Assembly (NCBI RefSeq): GCF_004116465.1 | Contig: NZ_PDJV01000022.1 | Location: forward strand, 1-43,904 | From: Arcobacter sp. F2176 | GTDB taxonomy: Bacteria; Campylobacterota; Campylobacteria; Campylobacterales; Arcobacteraceae | DNA: 43,904 bases | Direction: 5' to 3' | The notes under the pieces: generated by a model | The model's input: the letters and a program-made list of their open reading frames with translations, nothing else | Told to the model about the DNA's origin: nothing | Databases searched by the model: none | In this document: piece after piece, positions 8,630 to 16,518 of the stretch | Layout: every line of letters starts with the position of its first letter | Position numbering within the stretch: the first letter of the stretch is position 1 | Position numbers and translations under genes: made by a program

Positions 8630-9325
8630 ATGTTAAAAATAGAAAATATAAATCAATTTTATGGTCAAAGTCATACCCTTTGGGATTTGAATTTAGAGAT
8701 TAAAAAGGGTCGTTGTACTTGTCTTATGGGAAGAAATGGAGTTGGTAAAACAACACTTAGTAAAGTTATTATGGGTTTACTTCCTATTCGTGATGGGCAA
8801 ATCATTTATGATGGACAAGATATTTCAAAACTACCAGATCACAAACGGGCAAGTATTGCAATAGGTTATGTTCCTCAAGGAAGAGAGATATTTTCACAAC
8901 TAAGTGTCCTAGAAAACTTGCAAATTGGAGTTTTGGCAAATAGAAATAAAATCTTAAAAGTTCCAGAAAAGATATATGAACTTTTCCCAGTACTTAAAGA
9001 TATGCAAAAAAGAAAAGGTGGGGATTTATCAGGAGGTCAACAACAACAACTTGCAATCGCCCGAGCACTTTGTATTGATCCAAAGTTTTTAATTCTTGAT
9101 GAGCCAAGTGAAGGGATACAACCAAATATTGTAGCTCAAATTGGGGAAGTAATTGATTATCTTACAAAAGAAGAAGATATGACAGTTTTACTTGTGGAAC
9201 AAAAGCTTCCATTTGCCAGACGACATGGTGATGATTTTTATGTAGTAGATAGGGGAAGTGTAGTTGCACAAGGAGAGATTGGGCAACTTAGTGATGAGAT
9301 TATTCGGAAGTATATGTCGGTTTAG
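8630..9325 (+). CDS. urtE: Urea ABC transporter ATP-binding protein UrtE
   Basis: A 231-residue ATPase of the LivF type. Walker A is G-R-N-G-V-G-K-T-T near residue 34, Q-loop region Y-V-P-Q-G-R-E-I-F near 85, signature L-S-G-G-Q-Q-Q-Q near 134, and Walker B F-L-I-L-D-E-P-S-E-G-I-Q-P near 155. G-R-E-I-F and E-G-I-Q-P are characteristic of UrtE. The ATG follows GAAGGG. It closes the urt operon; expression may be set apart from urtD by the palindromic element in front of it. Confidence 0.94.
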   Translation: MLKIENINQFYGQSHTLWDLNLEIKKGRCTCLMGRNGVGKTTLSKVIMGLLPIRDGQIIYDGQDISKLPDHKRASIAIGYVPQGREIFSQLSVLENLQIGVLANRNKILKVPEKIYELFPVLKDMQKRKGGDLSGGQQQQLAIARALCIDPKFLILDEPSEGIQPNIVAQIGEVIDYLTKEEDMTVLLVEQKLPFARRHGDDFYVVDRGSVVAQGEIGQLSDEIIRKYMSV

Positions 9326-9341
9326 ATTTTTTCTTTTTTTT

Positions 9342-9359
9342 CCCAACTTTTTAGTTGGG
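9342..9359 (+). terminator. Hairpin after urtE
   Basis: CCCAACT (9342-9348), TTTT loop, AGTTGGG (9353-9359), 16 bases after the urtE stop. A T-rich run precedes rather than follows the stem, so termination strength is uncertain, but the position suits the end of the urt operon. Confidence 0.5.
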
Positions 9360-9433
9360 AGTATTCTTATATAATAAACATTAATTTTATTAAATTTATT
9401 GTACCATCAATGAAAATTAATTTGGAATAAAAT

Positions 9434-9529
9434 ATGAAAGATTTTTTTGGAACAAAGTTTCTTAATATTGCAGGAACATTTTTCCTTCCACTTGGTGCAA
9501 TACTTGGGATTATACATTTCTTTGGATGA
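9434..9529 (+). CDS. Small hydrophobic protein, 31 residues
   Basis: A short open frame, ATG at 9434 to TGA at 9527-9529, encoding M-K-D-F-F-G-T-K-F-L-N-I-A-G and then a hydrophobic run rich in F, L, I and G that ends H-F-F-G. It could be a single-pass membrane miniprotein. A TATAAT box is at 9370-9375. The Shine-Dalgarno is weak: only GGAATAA lies upstream (9424-9430). I do not recognise the family. It could be real or chance; conservation in relatives would decide. Confidence 0.35.
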   Translation: MKDFFGTKFLNIAGTFFLPLGAILGIIHFFG

Positions 9530-9537
9530 ATTAAATA

Positions 9538-9702
9538 GTGAAAAATCTTATTATTTTATTATTAGTACTTATTTTCTTTAATGGCTGTGAGAATAAAGAA
9601 AAGAAAAATGAAAAAACTATCGGAAAGCCTCCATTTATTATAAAATCTGAAAATAAAATAAAAGGGGACAAATACCATTTTTTAAATATCTTTTACAGAT
9701 AA
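9538..9702 (+). CDS. Small putative lipoprotein, 54 residues, possibly with an altered C-terminus
   Basis: A GTG-started frame nine bases after the previous small ORF. It encodes a lysine, a hydrophobic stretch (N-L-I-I-L-L-L-V-L-I-F-F) and N-G-C, a plausible lipobox with Cys17, then a charged tail (E-N-K-E-K-K-N-E-K). The last dozen codons lie in a sequence that looks like the edge of the neighbouring ATPase segment (AAAAGGGGACAAATACC, 9660-9676) and overlap the 3' end of the antisense ATPase by 21 bp. The original C-terminus may have been replaced. Function unknown. Confidence 0.4.
   Translation: MKNLIILLLVLIFFNGCENKEKKNEKTIGKPPFIIKSENKIKGDKYHFLNIFYR
9660..9676 (+). repeat. Boundary-like motif at the 3' side of the ATPase
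   Basis: AAAAGGGGACAAATACC. A related sequence in the same orientation (AAAAAGGGACAGTCGCCACC) lies at 11051-11070 on the other side of the ATPase. The two may mark the ends of an inserted segment. Confidence 0.4.
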
Positions 9703-10988
9703 AAGCCTATATTCAATCTCATAACCTTTATATTCTTGTACTAATTTTTGAGATTTTAAAACTAAATCATTATAACTTAGTCGTTTTTCATTTAGTTTTA
9801 CTTCACAAATAAGAAGTTTTTTATCTATATCATCAATAGCGACTATATCTATTTCATTTTGATTATTTCGTTCCCAATATGAACCAATAGTTGTAAAAGT
9901 TTGTTTCTCTTTTAATAGTTCAACAAAAAGCTTTTCAAGGAATTTTCCTTTAAAAGTTGAAATATCTCTATAAATAATCTTTTTTAATCTATCAAAATTT
10001 TCAGCTTCGATAAGTGATTGGTATTTAAAAATAAATCTAAACCAAAAAGCTAAAAAGTTATCTACTATTTCATATTTTTGAATTTTTGAGTTTGGTTTTG
10101 CATTTATTGGTTTGATTGATTTTATGATGTTATAGTCCTTTTCAAGTCGTGATAAATGTCCTGAAATGTTTTTCTCTAAGATAGATTCTATTTCACTTCT
10201 TGAAGTTTTTGAATCAGAGATAAGTGCAAGAATTGAAAAATATGTTCCTATTCTTTTCCAAACTCTTCTATAAGTCTATTTTTACCCTCTTCTAAAAACA
10301 TTGAGTTTGGGTCAATTATTGTATCTATCATTGATTTTAAATCAAAACTACTATTTAAAATAAATAGTTCAATATATTTTGCAACTCCACCTGTTAAAAG
10401 GAAAAAATCTAGTAAGTTTTCATTTGAATATGAGTTGTAGTCTTTTAAAATCTCTTTTAATACACTAACTTTCAAAGGTTTTAAATCTACTTTAAAATCA
10501 CATCTTCCAAAAAGTGGCTCTTTATTATCTTCATAGATTTTTTTCATTAGTGAATAAACAGAACCACAAGTTATAAGATGAATATTTGTTTTATCTTTAT
10601 TTAAATCCCAAAGTTTTTGCATAGATGAATAAATTGATTCATTTATTCTAAAAAACTCTTGAAATTCATCAATTATAAGTGTAAATGATTTTGTTTTTCC
10701 AAGCTCTAAAATATATTCAAAAAGTTCTTCAAATTTTGTAACTTTTCCAAAAATCTTAACTTCTAACTTATCAACTATTTCGTTACAGAACTCTTCACAA
10801 AGCAGTTGTTCATTTTTTTTAGAAACAAAAAAATATAAAACCTTTTCATTTGAATAATTTTGTAAAACAAGAGTTGTTTTTCCAACTCTTCTTCTACCTA
10901 TTAACATTGTCATTATTGATTTTTGAGATTTTAATATATCTGCTTTTTTTAGAACTTCAAGCTCTTTTTCTCTATTGTAAAATTTCAT
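9682..10988 (-). pseudogene. AAA ATPase with C-terminal DUF234-like nuclease-type domain, frameshifted
   Basis: The first part (10988 to 10248, 246 codons) is an ATPase of the archaeal-type/DUF234 group: Walker A G-R-R-R-V-G-K-T-T at residues 31-39, Walker B L-I-I-D-E-F-Q-E-F near 120. It ends ...L-I-E-E-F-G-K-E-stop. The adjoining frame continues at once with G-T-Y-F-S-I-L-A-L-I-S and runs to a stop at 9682-9684. It includes N-E-I-D-I-V-A-I and C-E-V-K-L-N, the pattern of a PD-(D/E)XK-like fold. Restoring one base (TA to TAT after GAA, near 10248-10251) joins both halves as F-G-K-E-Y-G-T-Y-F-S. So this is a one-base deletion in a gene that would encode about 435 residues, or a sequencing error. 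A palindromic operator precedes it. Confidence 0.8.
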
Positions 10989-10998
10989 TATAAAAACC

Positions 10999-11030
10999 TT
11001 TGTTATGATAACCTGTGTTATTATAACAAA
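10999..11030. promoter_or_regulatory. Palindromic operator upstream of the ATPase
   Basis: TTTGTTATGATAAC (10999-11012) and GTTATTATAACAAA (11017-11030) are inverted repeats with one mismatch and a 4-base spacer. It lies 10 bases before the ATPase start on the minus strand, and a TATAAT-like box is embedded in one arm. It looks like a repressor or autoregulatory site. Confidence 0.6.
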
Positions 11031-11050
11031 ATTATTCTAATTTTTGAAGA

Positions 11051-11070
11051 AAAAAGGGACAGTCGCCACC
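11051..11070 (+). repeat. Boundary-like motif at the 5' side of the ATPase
   Basis: AAAAAGGGACAGTCGCCACC, partner of the motif at 9660-9676. It is unusually GC-rich for the surroundings. Confidence 0.4.
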
Positions 11071-11088
11071 TTTAAATTCATATTTAAG

Positions 11089-11110
11089 AAGTGTTGCTTT
11101 AGTGTTGTTT
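11089..11110 (-). promoter_or_regulatory. Second copy of the tandem 11-bp operator, upstream of ureD
   Basis: On the minus strand this reads AAACAACACTA then AAGCAACACTT, a 20/22 match to the perfect tandem repeat before urtA, and the neighbouring bases also agree. Relative to ureD the repeats point away from the gene. They lie 28 bases before a TATAAT box at 11139-11144, that is, in an upstream-activator position. Shared control of urease and urea uptake is inferred. Confidence 0.6.
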
Positions 11111-11138
11111 TTTCAAAAGTCAAGAGCCTAAATCTATA

Positions 11139-11144
11139 TATAAT
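11139..11144 (+). promoter_or_regulatory. -10 box of the urease operon
   Basis: TATAAT, about 77 bases before the ureD ATG, with no clear TTGACA at 17 bases, consistent with activator-dependent transcription. It is preceded by AGTCAAGAGCCTAAATCTA (11118-11136), a sequence also found, with one gap and one change, in the urtA leader (3601-3620). Confidence 0.45.
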
Positions 11145-11220
11145 TTATACAGCTAAAGAAAAAGTAATCTCTATTTTTGTGATAAAATATTATGAATTAA
11201 AGCACAATTTTAGGAAAAAA

Positions 11221-11973
11221 ATGAATATAAAATTTAAGTTTGAAAATAATAAGTTTTCTTTAGATAAATTAGAACTTCCCTCAAGATACTACTATTTTCA
11301 AAATGAAGAGAATTATATAAAGCTCTTAAATATTGGAGAGGGAATATTTCCCAAAGATAAAATAAGAACATCATTTAAACTTGATAACTCAAACCTAATT
11401 CTAACAACTGAATCAGCTACAAAAATCTATCCATCTAAAAAAGAGTATGGAATAAACAAAATAGATATAAGATTAGAAAATAGTTCAAACCTAGAGTTTC
11501 TAAATGATGAACTTATTTTATACAAAGACTCAAAATATATTCAGTTTTTTAATTTAAAGTGTGATGATAGTTCAACATTTTTTTATTCAGATATATTAAG
11601 TCGTGGAAGAAGTTTCGAGGACTTTGTTTTCTCAAAGATGTTAATAAAAAACAGTTTTTCATGTGAGAGTAAACTTGAATACATAGAAAAGTTTGATGTG
11701 TGTGGTGATGAGCTTAAAGATTATATTTATAGAAAAAGCAGTGATAATTTTATTTTTGCAAAAATATATATTAAAATAAAAGAAAATGACAATCTAATAA
11801 AAAATATACAGCAAAATGGCTTTGAATCTTTTTCTTTTAGTCATAATAAAAGAATTATTATTGGAGTAATTAGTTCAAACAGTATGTCAGAGCTTAAATC
11901 AAAAGTTATGTATATCTGGGAACTTTATAGAAATGATTTAAATAAAAAGAAATTTAGTCTAGGAAAACAATAA
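11221..11973 (+). CDS. ureD: Urease accessory protein UreD (UreH)
   Basis: A 250-residue urease accessory protein that binds apo-urease and recruits UreF and UreG for nickel insertion. The sequence is divergent, but T-T-E-S-A-T-K-I-Y-P-S near 70, the I-L-S-R-G-R-S-F-E-D-F segment near 125, and its place in front of ureA identify it. The frame is open further upstream to 11044, but that stretch runs through the operator and promoter; the ATG at 11221 with AGGAAAAAA before it is the credible start. First gene of ureD-ureAB-ureC-ureE-ureF-ureG, as in Arcobacter. Confidence 0.85.
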   Translation: MNIKFKFENNKFSLDKLELPSRYYYFQNEENYIKLLNIGEGIFPKDKIRTSFKLDNSNLILTTESATKIYPSKKEYGINKIDIRLENSSNLEFLNDELILYKDSKYIQFFNLKCDDSSTFFYSDILSRGRSFEDFVFSKMLIKNSFSCESKLEYIEKFDVCGDELKDYIYRKSSDNFIFAKIYIKIKENDNLIKNIQQNGFESFSFSHNKRIIIGVISSNSMSELKSKVMYIWELYRNDLNKKKFSLGKQ

Positions 11974-11991
11974 ATTAACTGGAGGTAAGAG

Positions 11992-12672
11992 ATGTTTCTA
12001 ACAAATCGTGAACAAGAAAGATTGATGATTTATACAGCTTCAAAATTGGCACTTGAGCGAAAAGAAAAAGGTTTAAAGCTAAACTATCCAGAAGCTGTTG
12101 CAATTTTGAGTTCATATATTCTTGAAGGTGCAAGGGAAGGTAAAACTGTAGCACAACTTATGGTTGATGCTACAAAGGTTTTAGGTGAAGATGATGTTAT
12201 GGATGGAATTGCCTCTATGATGCATATGGTTCAAATAGAAGCTACCTTTGATGATGGTACAAAACTCGTTACAGTTCACAATCCTATTACTACAAGTAAA
12301 AAAGCAAAAATAGAACCGGGTGAATATTTTGTAAGTGAAGGTGAAATAGCTCTAAATGAAAATAAAAAAATTGCCACAATACAAGTAGAAAACAAGGGCG
12401 ATAGACCAGTGCAAATTGGATCACACTATCACTTTTTTGAAGTTAATAAGGAACTTGCCTTTGATAGAGTAAAAGCTTATGGAAAAAGACTTGATGTTCC
12501 AGCAGGAACTTCAGTACGATTTGAGCCAGGTTCAATAAAAGAGATAAATCTAATAGATTTTAGTGGAAAAAGATATATGAGTGGATTTAATGGTTTGGTT
12601 GAGGGATTTTTAGATGATGTTCCAACAAAAGAAAATGCCATGAAAAATTTAGAAAAGTTCCTAGGAGTATAA
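11992..12672 (+). CDS. ureA: Urease gamma-beta fusion subunit (UreA+UreB)
   Basis: A 226-residue structural subunit in which the gamma chain (about 1-100: [23 protein letters not shown]) is fused to the beta chain (about 106-226: [22 protein letters not shown]). This fusion is the arrangement of Helicobacter (named UreA there) and Arcobacter; most bacteria keep the two apart. The ATG follows GGAGG. The stop lies one base before the ureC start. Confidence 0.96.
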   Translation: MFLTNREQERLMIYTASKLALERKEKGLKLNYPEAVAILSSYILEGAREGKTVAQLMVDATKVLGEDDVMDGIASMMHMVQIEATFDDGTKLVTVHNPITTSKKAKIEPGEYFVSEGEIALNENKKIATIQVENKGDRPVQIGSHYHFFEVNKELAFDRVKAYGKRLDVPAGTSVRFEPGSIKEINLIDFSGKRYMSGFNGLVEGFLDDVPTKENAMKNLEKFLGV

Positions 12673-12673
12673 G

Positions 12674-14377
12674 ATGAAAATATCAAAAGAAAAATATGCT
12701 TCAATGTATGGACCAACGACTGGTGATAGATTTAGACTCGCTGATACATCTTTAATAGCTAAGATAGAAAAAGATTATACAACTTATGGAGAAGAGAGTA
12801 AGTTTGGTGGTGGTAAAACAGTAAGAGATGGTATGGCACAAAGTCCAACTGCTGTAGATGTTGCTGATTTGATTATTACAAATGCTGTTATTATTGATTA
12901 TACAGGTATTTACAAAGCTGATATAGGTATCAAAGATGGAATAATATCGGCTATTGGAAAATCTGGAAATCCAAACCTTTGTGATGGTATTACAGAAGGT
13001 TTAGAAATAGGTGCAAATACAGAAATATTGTCTGCTGAGGGTAAAATCATAACTGCTGGTGGTATAGATTCTCATATTCATTTTATAAGCCCTGGTCAAA
13101 TTGATGTTGCACTAGCTAGTGGAGTTACTACTATGGTAGGTGGGGGAACTGGCCCAAATACAGGAACAAATGCCACAACTTGTACTCCAGGGGAGTGGAA
13201 TATAGGTAAGATGATACAAAGTGTTGATAACTTACCACTTAACTTTGGTTTTATGGGAAAAGGAAATAGTTCTTGTAAAGAGGCTTTAGAGGTTCAAATA
13301 AAAGCTGGAGCTATGGGACTAAAACTGCATGAGGATTGGGGAAGTACTCCAAAGGCTATTGATACTTGTTTAAGTGTTGCAGATGAGTATGATGTGCAAG
13401 TTGCTATTCATACAGATACATTAAATGAATCAGGATTTGTAGATAATACTGTTGATTCTTTTAAAGATAGAACAATACATACCTTTCATAGTGAAGGAGC
13501 AGGTGGGGGACATGCCCCTGATATTATGAAAGTGGCTGGTTTAGCAAATGTCTTACCATCAAGTACTAATCCAACTCTACCATATACAAAAAATACAATA
13601 GAAGAACATCTTGATATGCTTATGGTTTGTCACCATTTAAGTCCAAAGATTCCAGAAGATGTAAGTTTTGCAGAGAGTCGTATTAGAGGCAAGACAATTG
13701 CAGCTGAAGATGTGTTACATGACTTGGGAGCTATTAGTATCACAAGTAGCGATTCACAAGCTATGGGAAGAGTAGGGGAAGTACTTACAAGAACTTGGCA
13801 AGTGGCTGATTCTATGAAAAAACAAAGAGGTGCTTTACTTGGAGATGATGAGTTAAGTGATAATAATAGAATTAAAAGATACATCGCAAAATATACAATA
13901 AATCCAGCAATTGCTTGTGGAATAGATGAGTATGTGGGAAGTATTGAAGTTGGTAAAATGGCTGACTTAGTTTTATGGAATAGAGCATTTTTTGGAGTGA
14001 AACCTGAAATTATCATCAAAGGTGGATTTATAGCACTTAGTATGATGGGTGATTCAAATGCTTCAATTCCAACACCAGAACCAAATATGTATAGACCTAT
14101 GTTTGGAAGTTTGGGAAAAGCAACTGCAAAAACAAGTGTTATTTTTACTTCTAAAGTAGCTTTAGATAGTGGCATTAGAGAAAAGTTAGAAATTGACAAA
14201 TCTATGTTAGCAGTGAAAAATACAAGAAATATTGGTAAAAAAGATATGAAATTAAATGATTTTATTGGAGATATTGAAGTTAATCCAGAAACTTATGATG
14301 TAACAGTAAATGGAGAGTTAATAGAATCAAACTATGTTTCAGTAGTACCAATGGCAAAAAAATATTTTATGTTCTAG
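12674..14377 (+). CDS. ureC: Urease alpha subunit, catalytic
   Basis: The 567-residue catalytic subunit, hydrolysing urea to ammonia and carbamate. All active-site residues are present at canonical positions: His134 and His136 (S-H-I-H-F), the carbamylated Lys217 and His219 (G-L-K-L-H-E-D-W-G), His246, His272, the flap Cys319-His320 (M-V-C-H-H-L) and Asp360 (T-S-S-D-S-Q-A-M-G). The enzyme should therefore bind two nickel ions. Start ATG with AGGAG just upstream inside the end of ureA. It is called ureB in Helicobacter nomenclature. Confidence 0.98.
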   Translation: MKISKEKYASMYGPTTGDRFRLADTSLIAKIEKDYTTYGEESKFGGGKTVRDGMAQSPTAVDVADLIITNAVIIDYTGIYKADIGIKDGIISAIGKSGNPNLCDGITEGLEIGANTEILSAEGKIITAGGIDSHIHFISPGQIDVALASGVTTMVGGGTGPNTGTNATTCTPGEWNIGKMIQSVDNLPLNFGFMGKGNSSCKEALEVQIKAGAMGLKLHEDWGSTPKAIDTCLSVADEYDVQVAIHTDTLNESGFVDNTVDSFKDRTIHTFHSEGAGGGHAPDIMKVAGLANVLPSSTNPTLPYTKNTIEEHLDMLMVCHHLSPKIPEDVSFAESRIRGKTIAAEDVLHDLGAISITSSDSQAMGRVGEVLTRTWQVADSMKKQRGALLGDDELSDNNRIKRYIAKYTINPAIACGIDEYVGSIEVGKMADLVLWNRAFFGVKPEIIIKGGFIALSMMGDSNASIPTPEPNMYRPMFGSLGKATAKTSVIFTSKVALDSGIREKLEIDKSMLAVKNTRNIGKKDMKLNDFIGDIEVNPETYDVTVNGELIESNYVSVVPMAKKYFMF

Positions 14378-14386
14378 GAGGAAAGT

Positions 14387-14833
14387 TTGGAAAATTGCAT
14401 GATAAAAAAAGTTGCAAAGATAAGTAAGGATATTGATGCAACTGATGAGGTTGAGCTATCTTGGTTTGATATGCAAAAACCAAATTTAACAGGGGTTAGT
14501 AAAAGTGGTATAAATTTTGTAGTAAAAGTAAAGTTTACTCATTTACATGAAAATGATATTTTAATATGTGAAGATGGTTATGCTATCAAAGTAAAACGAA
14601 GTGTTGATGAGGTTTTTGTTTTAGAGTTCTCAGATGCTTTAGTTTTTGCAAAAACAGCATATGAAATAGGAAACAGACATCAACCCATAATGATAGAAGA
14701 TTATAAAATTACACTCTTAGATGATATTTCTATAGGTGATATTATAAAAGATTGTTATACAAATGAGAATATTAATGTAGAAAAAACAAAAGGGTACTTT
14801 AAACCAAATGGTAAAGCACATCACTCGCACTAA
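14387..14833 (+). CDS. ureE: Urease accessory protein UreE
   Basis: A 148-residue nickel metallochaperone. Two beta-rich domains are followed by the typical C-terminal end with only a short histidine tail (A-H-H-S-H), so its nickel-storage capacity is small compared with His-rich UreE proteins. The start is TTG at 14387, five bases after a perfect AGGAGG; the in-frame ATG at 14399 would be 17 bases away. The 3' end overlaps the ureF start by 26 bases. Confidence 0.88.
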   Translation: MENCMIKKVAKISKDIDATDEVELSWFDMQKPNLTGVSKSGINFVVKVKFTHLHENDILICEDGYAIKVKRSVDEVFVLEFSDALVFAKTAYEIGNRHQPIMIEDYKITLLDDISIGDIIKDCYTNENINVEKTKGYFKPNGKAHHSH

Positions 14834-15506
14834 TCTTAAATCTTTAAGTAGATTTTTGCAAATACTTGATGGAACTTTTCCCTCTGGTATGTTTGTGCAC
14901 TCTTTTGGTTTAGAGCCTCATATTGTAAAAGAAGTGGTTTATGATGAAAAGAGTTTGAAAATTTATTTAAAAAACTTAATCATAGATCAATATTCAAAGA
15001 TGGAGTTTGTTTATATCAAAAAAGTCTATAAAGCTTTAGAAAATGATAAATTAAATCTAATAAAAAAACTTGATAATGAGTATGGTTCATATTTGACTTA
15101 TGAATATGCAAAAGCTTCAAAAGATATTGGTGAAAACTATTTTGCCCAAATTAAAAGTTTGCCCACAAAAGATATAGTAAAAAACTATTTTTTAAATATA
15201 GATAATAAAACTTGTGAAGCAAATGAAATCATAGTTTTAAGTGCTCTATCTTTTGACTTGGATATTTGTATGGAAGATTTTATTGTAATGTGGACTAAAA
15301 AAAATCTTATAAATATAGCAGCAACGACACTTAAAATATCCAGAATAAAACCCTCTCAAATACAAAAAATGCTTTTTGAATTTGATGAAATATTAGAGAA
15401 TATTCTTTTTGAAGATATTGATAAAAAGATTACAAACTTTAATCCTCTTTTTGAAGAAGTCATTTTTTCTCACAAGAATTTAGAACCAAAGATGTTTATA
15501 ACGTAA
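14808..15506 (+). CDS. ureF: Urease accessory protein UreF
   Basis: A 232-residue helical accessory protein that works with UreD and UreG to load nickel. The family segment L-Q-I-L-D-G-T-F-P-S-G-M-F-V-H-S-F-G-L-E is at 17-36, and Y-E-Y-A-K-A-S-K-D-I-G near 100 is also typical. The start overlaps ureE, implying translational coupling. Confidence 0.92.
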   Translation: MVKHITRTNLKSLSRFLQILDGTFPSGMFVHSFGLEPHIVKEVVYDEKSLKIYLKNLIIDQYSKMEFVYIKKVYKALENDKLNLIKKLDNEYGSYLTYEYAKASKDIGENYFAQIKSLPTKDIVKNYFLNIDNKTCEANEIIVLSALSFDLDICMEDFIVMWTKKNLINIAATTLKISRIKPSQIQKMLFEFDEILENILFEDIDKKITNFNPLFEEVIFSHKNLEPKMFIT

Positions 15507-15519
15507 AGGAAAATAAGAA

Positions 15520-16107
15520 ATGAGTTTAAAAATAGGAATAGCAGGACCAGTAGGAAGTGGGAAGACTTCACTAATAGAAAGTCTTACAAACATACTAAAA
15601 GATAAATATTCACTAGCAATCGTGACAAATGATATATATACAACAGAAGATGCAAACTATTTAAAAAGAACACTTGATTTAGATGAGAATAGAATCACAG
15701 GTGTTGAAACAGGTGGTTGTCCTCATACTGCCATTCGTGATGATATTTCTATGAATCAAAAAGCTGTACGAGAACTTGAAAAAAAGTTTAATCCAGATAT
15801 AACATTTGTGGAAAGTGGAGGAGATAATTTAAGTGCAACTTTTTCTTATGAGTTGATTGATTATTATATGTATGTAATAGATGTGGCACAAGGGGCTGAT
15901 ATTCCTCGTAAAAAAGGTGCAGGATTACTTTTTTCTGATTTACTTGTAGTAAATAAAACTGACTTAGCTGTTTATGTTGGAGTTGATTTAGTATCTATGA
16001 AAAGTGATGTGGAAAATAATAGAAAAAATAAACCCTCAGTTTTTATTTCAAATAAAGATGAAAAAAGTTTAGTTCAAGTTATTTCTTGGATAGAGGCTTT
16101 ATTATAA
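15520..16107 (+). CDS. ureG: Urease accessory GTPase UreG
   Basis: A 195-residue SIMIBI-class GTPase that powers nickel delivery. P-loop G-P-V-G-S-G-K-T at 9-16, metal-binding C-P-H at 67-69 within E-T-G-G-C-P-H-T-A-I-R-D-D, and guanine-specificity N-K-T-D near 150. There is no His-rich N-terminal extension. Last gene of the urease operon, followed directly by a strong two-way terminator. No ureI or nickel transporter gene is adjacent. Confidence 0.96.
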   Translation: MSLKIGIAGPVGSGKTSLIESLTNILKDKYSLAIVTNDIYTTEDANYLKRTLDLDENRITGVETGGCPHTAIRDDISMNQKAVRELEKKFNPDITFVESGGDNLSATFSYELIDYYMYVIDVAQGADIPRKKGAGLLFSDLLVVNKTDLAVYVGVDLVSMKSDVENNRKNKPSVFISNKDEKSLVQVISWIEALL

Positions 16108-16139
16108 AAGGTAAATAAAGAAATATCTTTATTTACCTT
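16108..16139. terminator. Bidirectional terminator between ureG and exbD
   Basis: GGTAAATAAAGA (16110-16121) and TCTTTATTTACC (16126-16137) are perfect arms around AATA. A-rich sequence lies on the left and T-rich on the right, so it can stop transcription from both sides. It begins right after the ureG stop and contains the last codons (K-K-G-K) and stop of exbD. Confidence 0.85.
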
Positions 16140-16518
16140 TTTTATCAGTTAATAGTGAAATATTAAATAGCTCATGTTTTTGAAGTAAATCTAAAATCTT
16201 AATAACTCTTTCATATTTTACTTCTTTGTCTATTCTAAAGATAATATTTCTTTGCTTGTCTTTTATTTTACTTATCTCTTCTTCAAGATTAGATATTGAA
16301 ACTTCTTTTCCGTAAATTGCTAATTTTCCTCTATCAAGTTCAATTATAATTTCTTTTTGTTTTAGTTCTATCTCTTTTGCACTTGAGGTTGGCAGATTTA
16401 AAACTAAGGCTAATTCATCTTTTTTAAAAACAGAAGATACAATAAAGAATATTAAAAGAATAAAAACAACATCAATAAGAGGCGTAATATCAGGAGTTAA
16501 AATCTCTCTTTTTTTCAT
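16129..16518 (-). CDS. exbD: Biopolymer transporter ExbD
   Basis: A 129-residue inner-membrane protein of the TonB energising complex. One N-terminal membrane helix contains the proton-pathway Asp (T-P-L-I-D-V-V-F-I-L-L-I-F-F); a periplasmic domain follows. The start overlaps the exbB stop by four bases (ATGA). The C-terminal codons are part of the terminator hairpin shared with ureG. Confidence 0.92.
   Translation of the reverse strand: MKKREILTPDITPLIDVVFILLIFFIVSSVFKKDELALVLNLPTSSAKEIELKQKEIIIELDRGKLAIYGKEVSISNLEEEISKIKDKQRNIIFRIDKEVKYERVIKILDLLQKHELFNISLLTDKKGK

Noticed and set aside
9682-10988. Two separate genes for the ATPase and the DUF234-like part
   Set aside because: The second half has no start codon or ribosome site at the junction, and one restored base fuses both halves into a normal family member.
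11044-11220. An in-frame N-terminal extension of ureD from a TTG at 11044
   Set aside because: It runs through the boundary motif, the tandem operator and the promoter, has no ribosome site, and the encoded residues do not resemble UreD.
13630-14199. A 189-codon open frame antisense to ureC
   Set aside because: It is a shadow of a strongly conserved catalytic subunit; no start signal or family resemblance.
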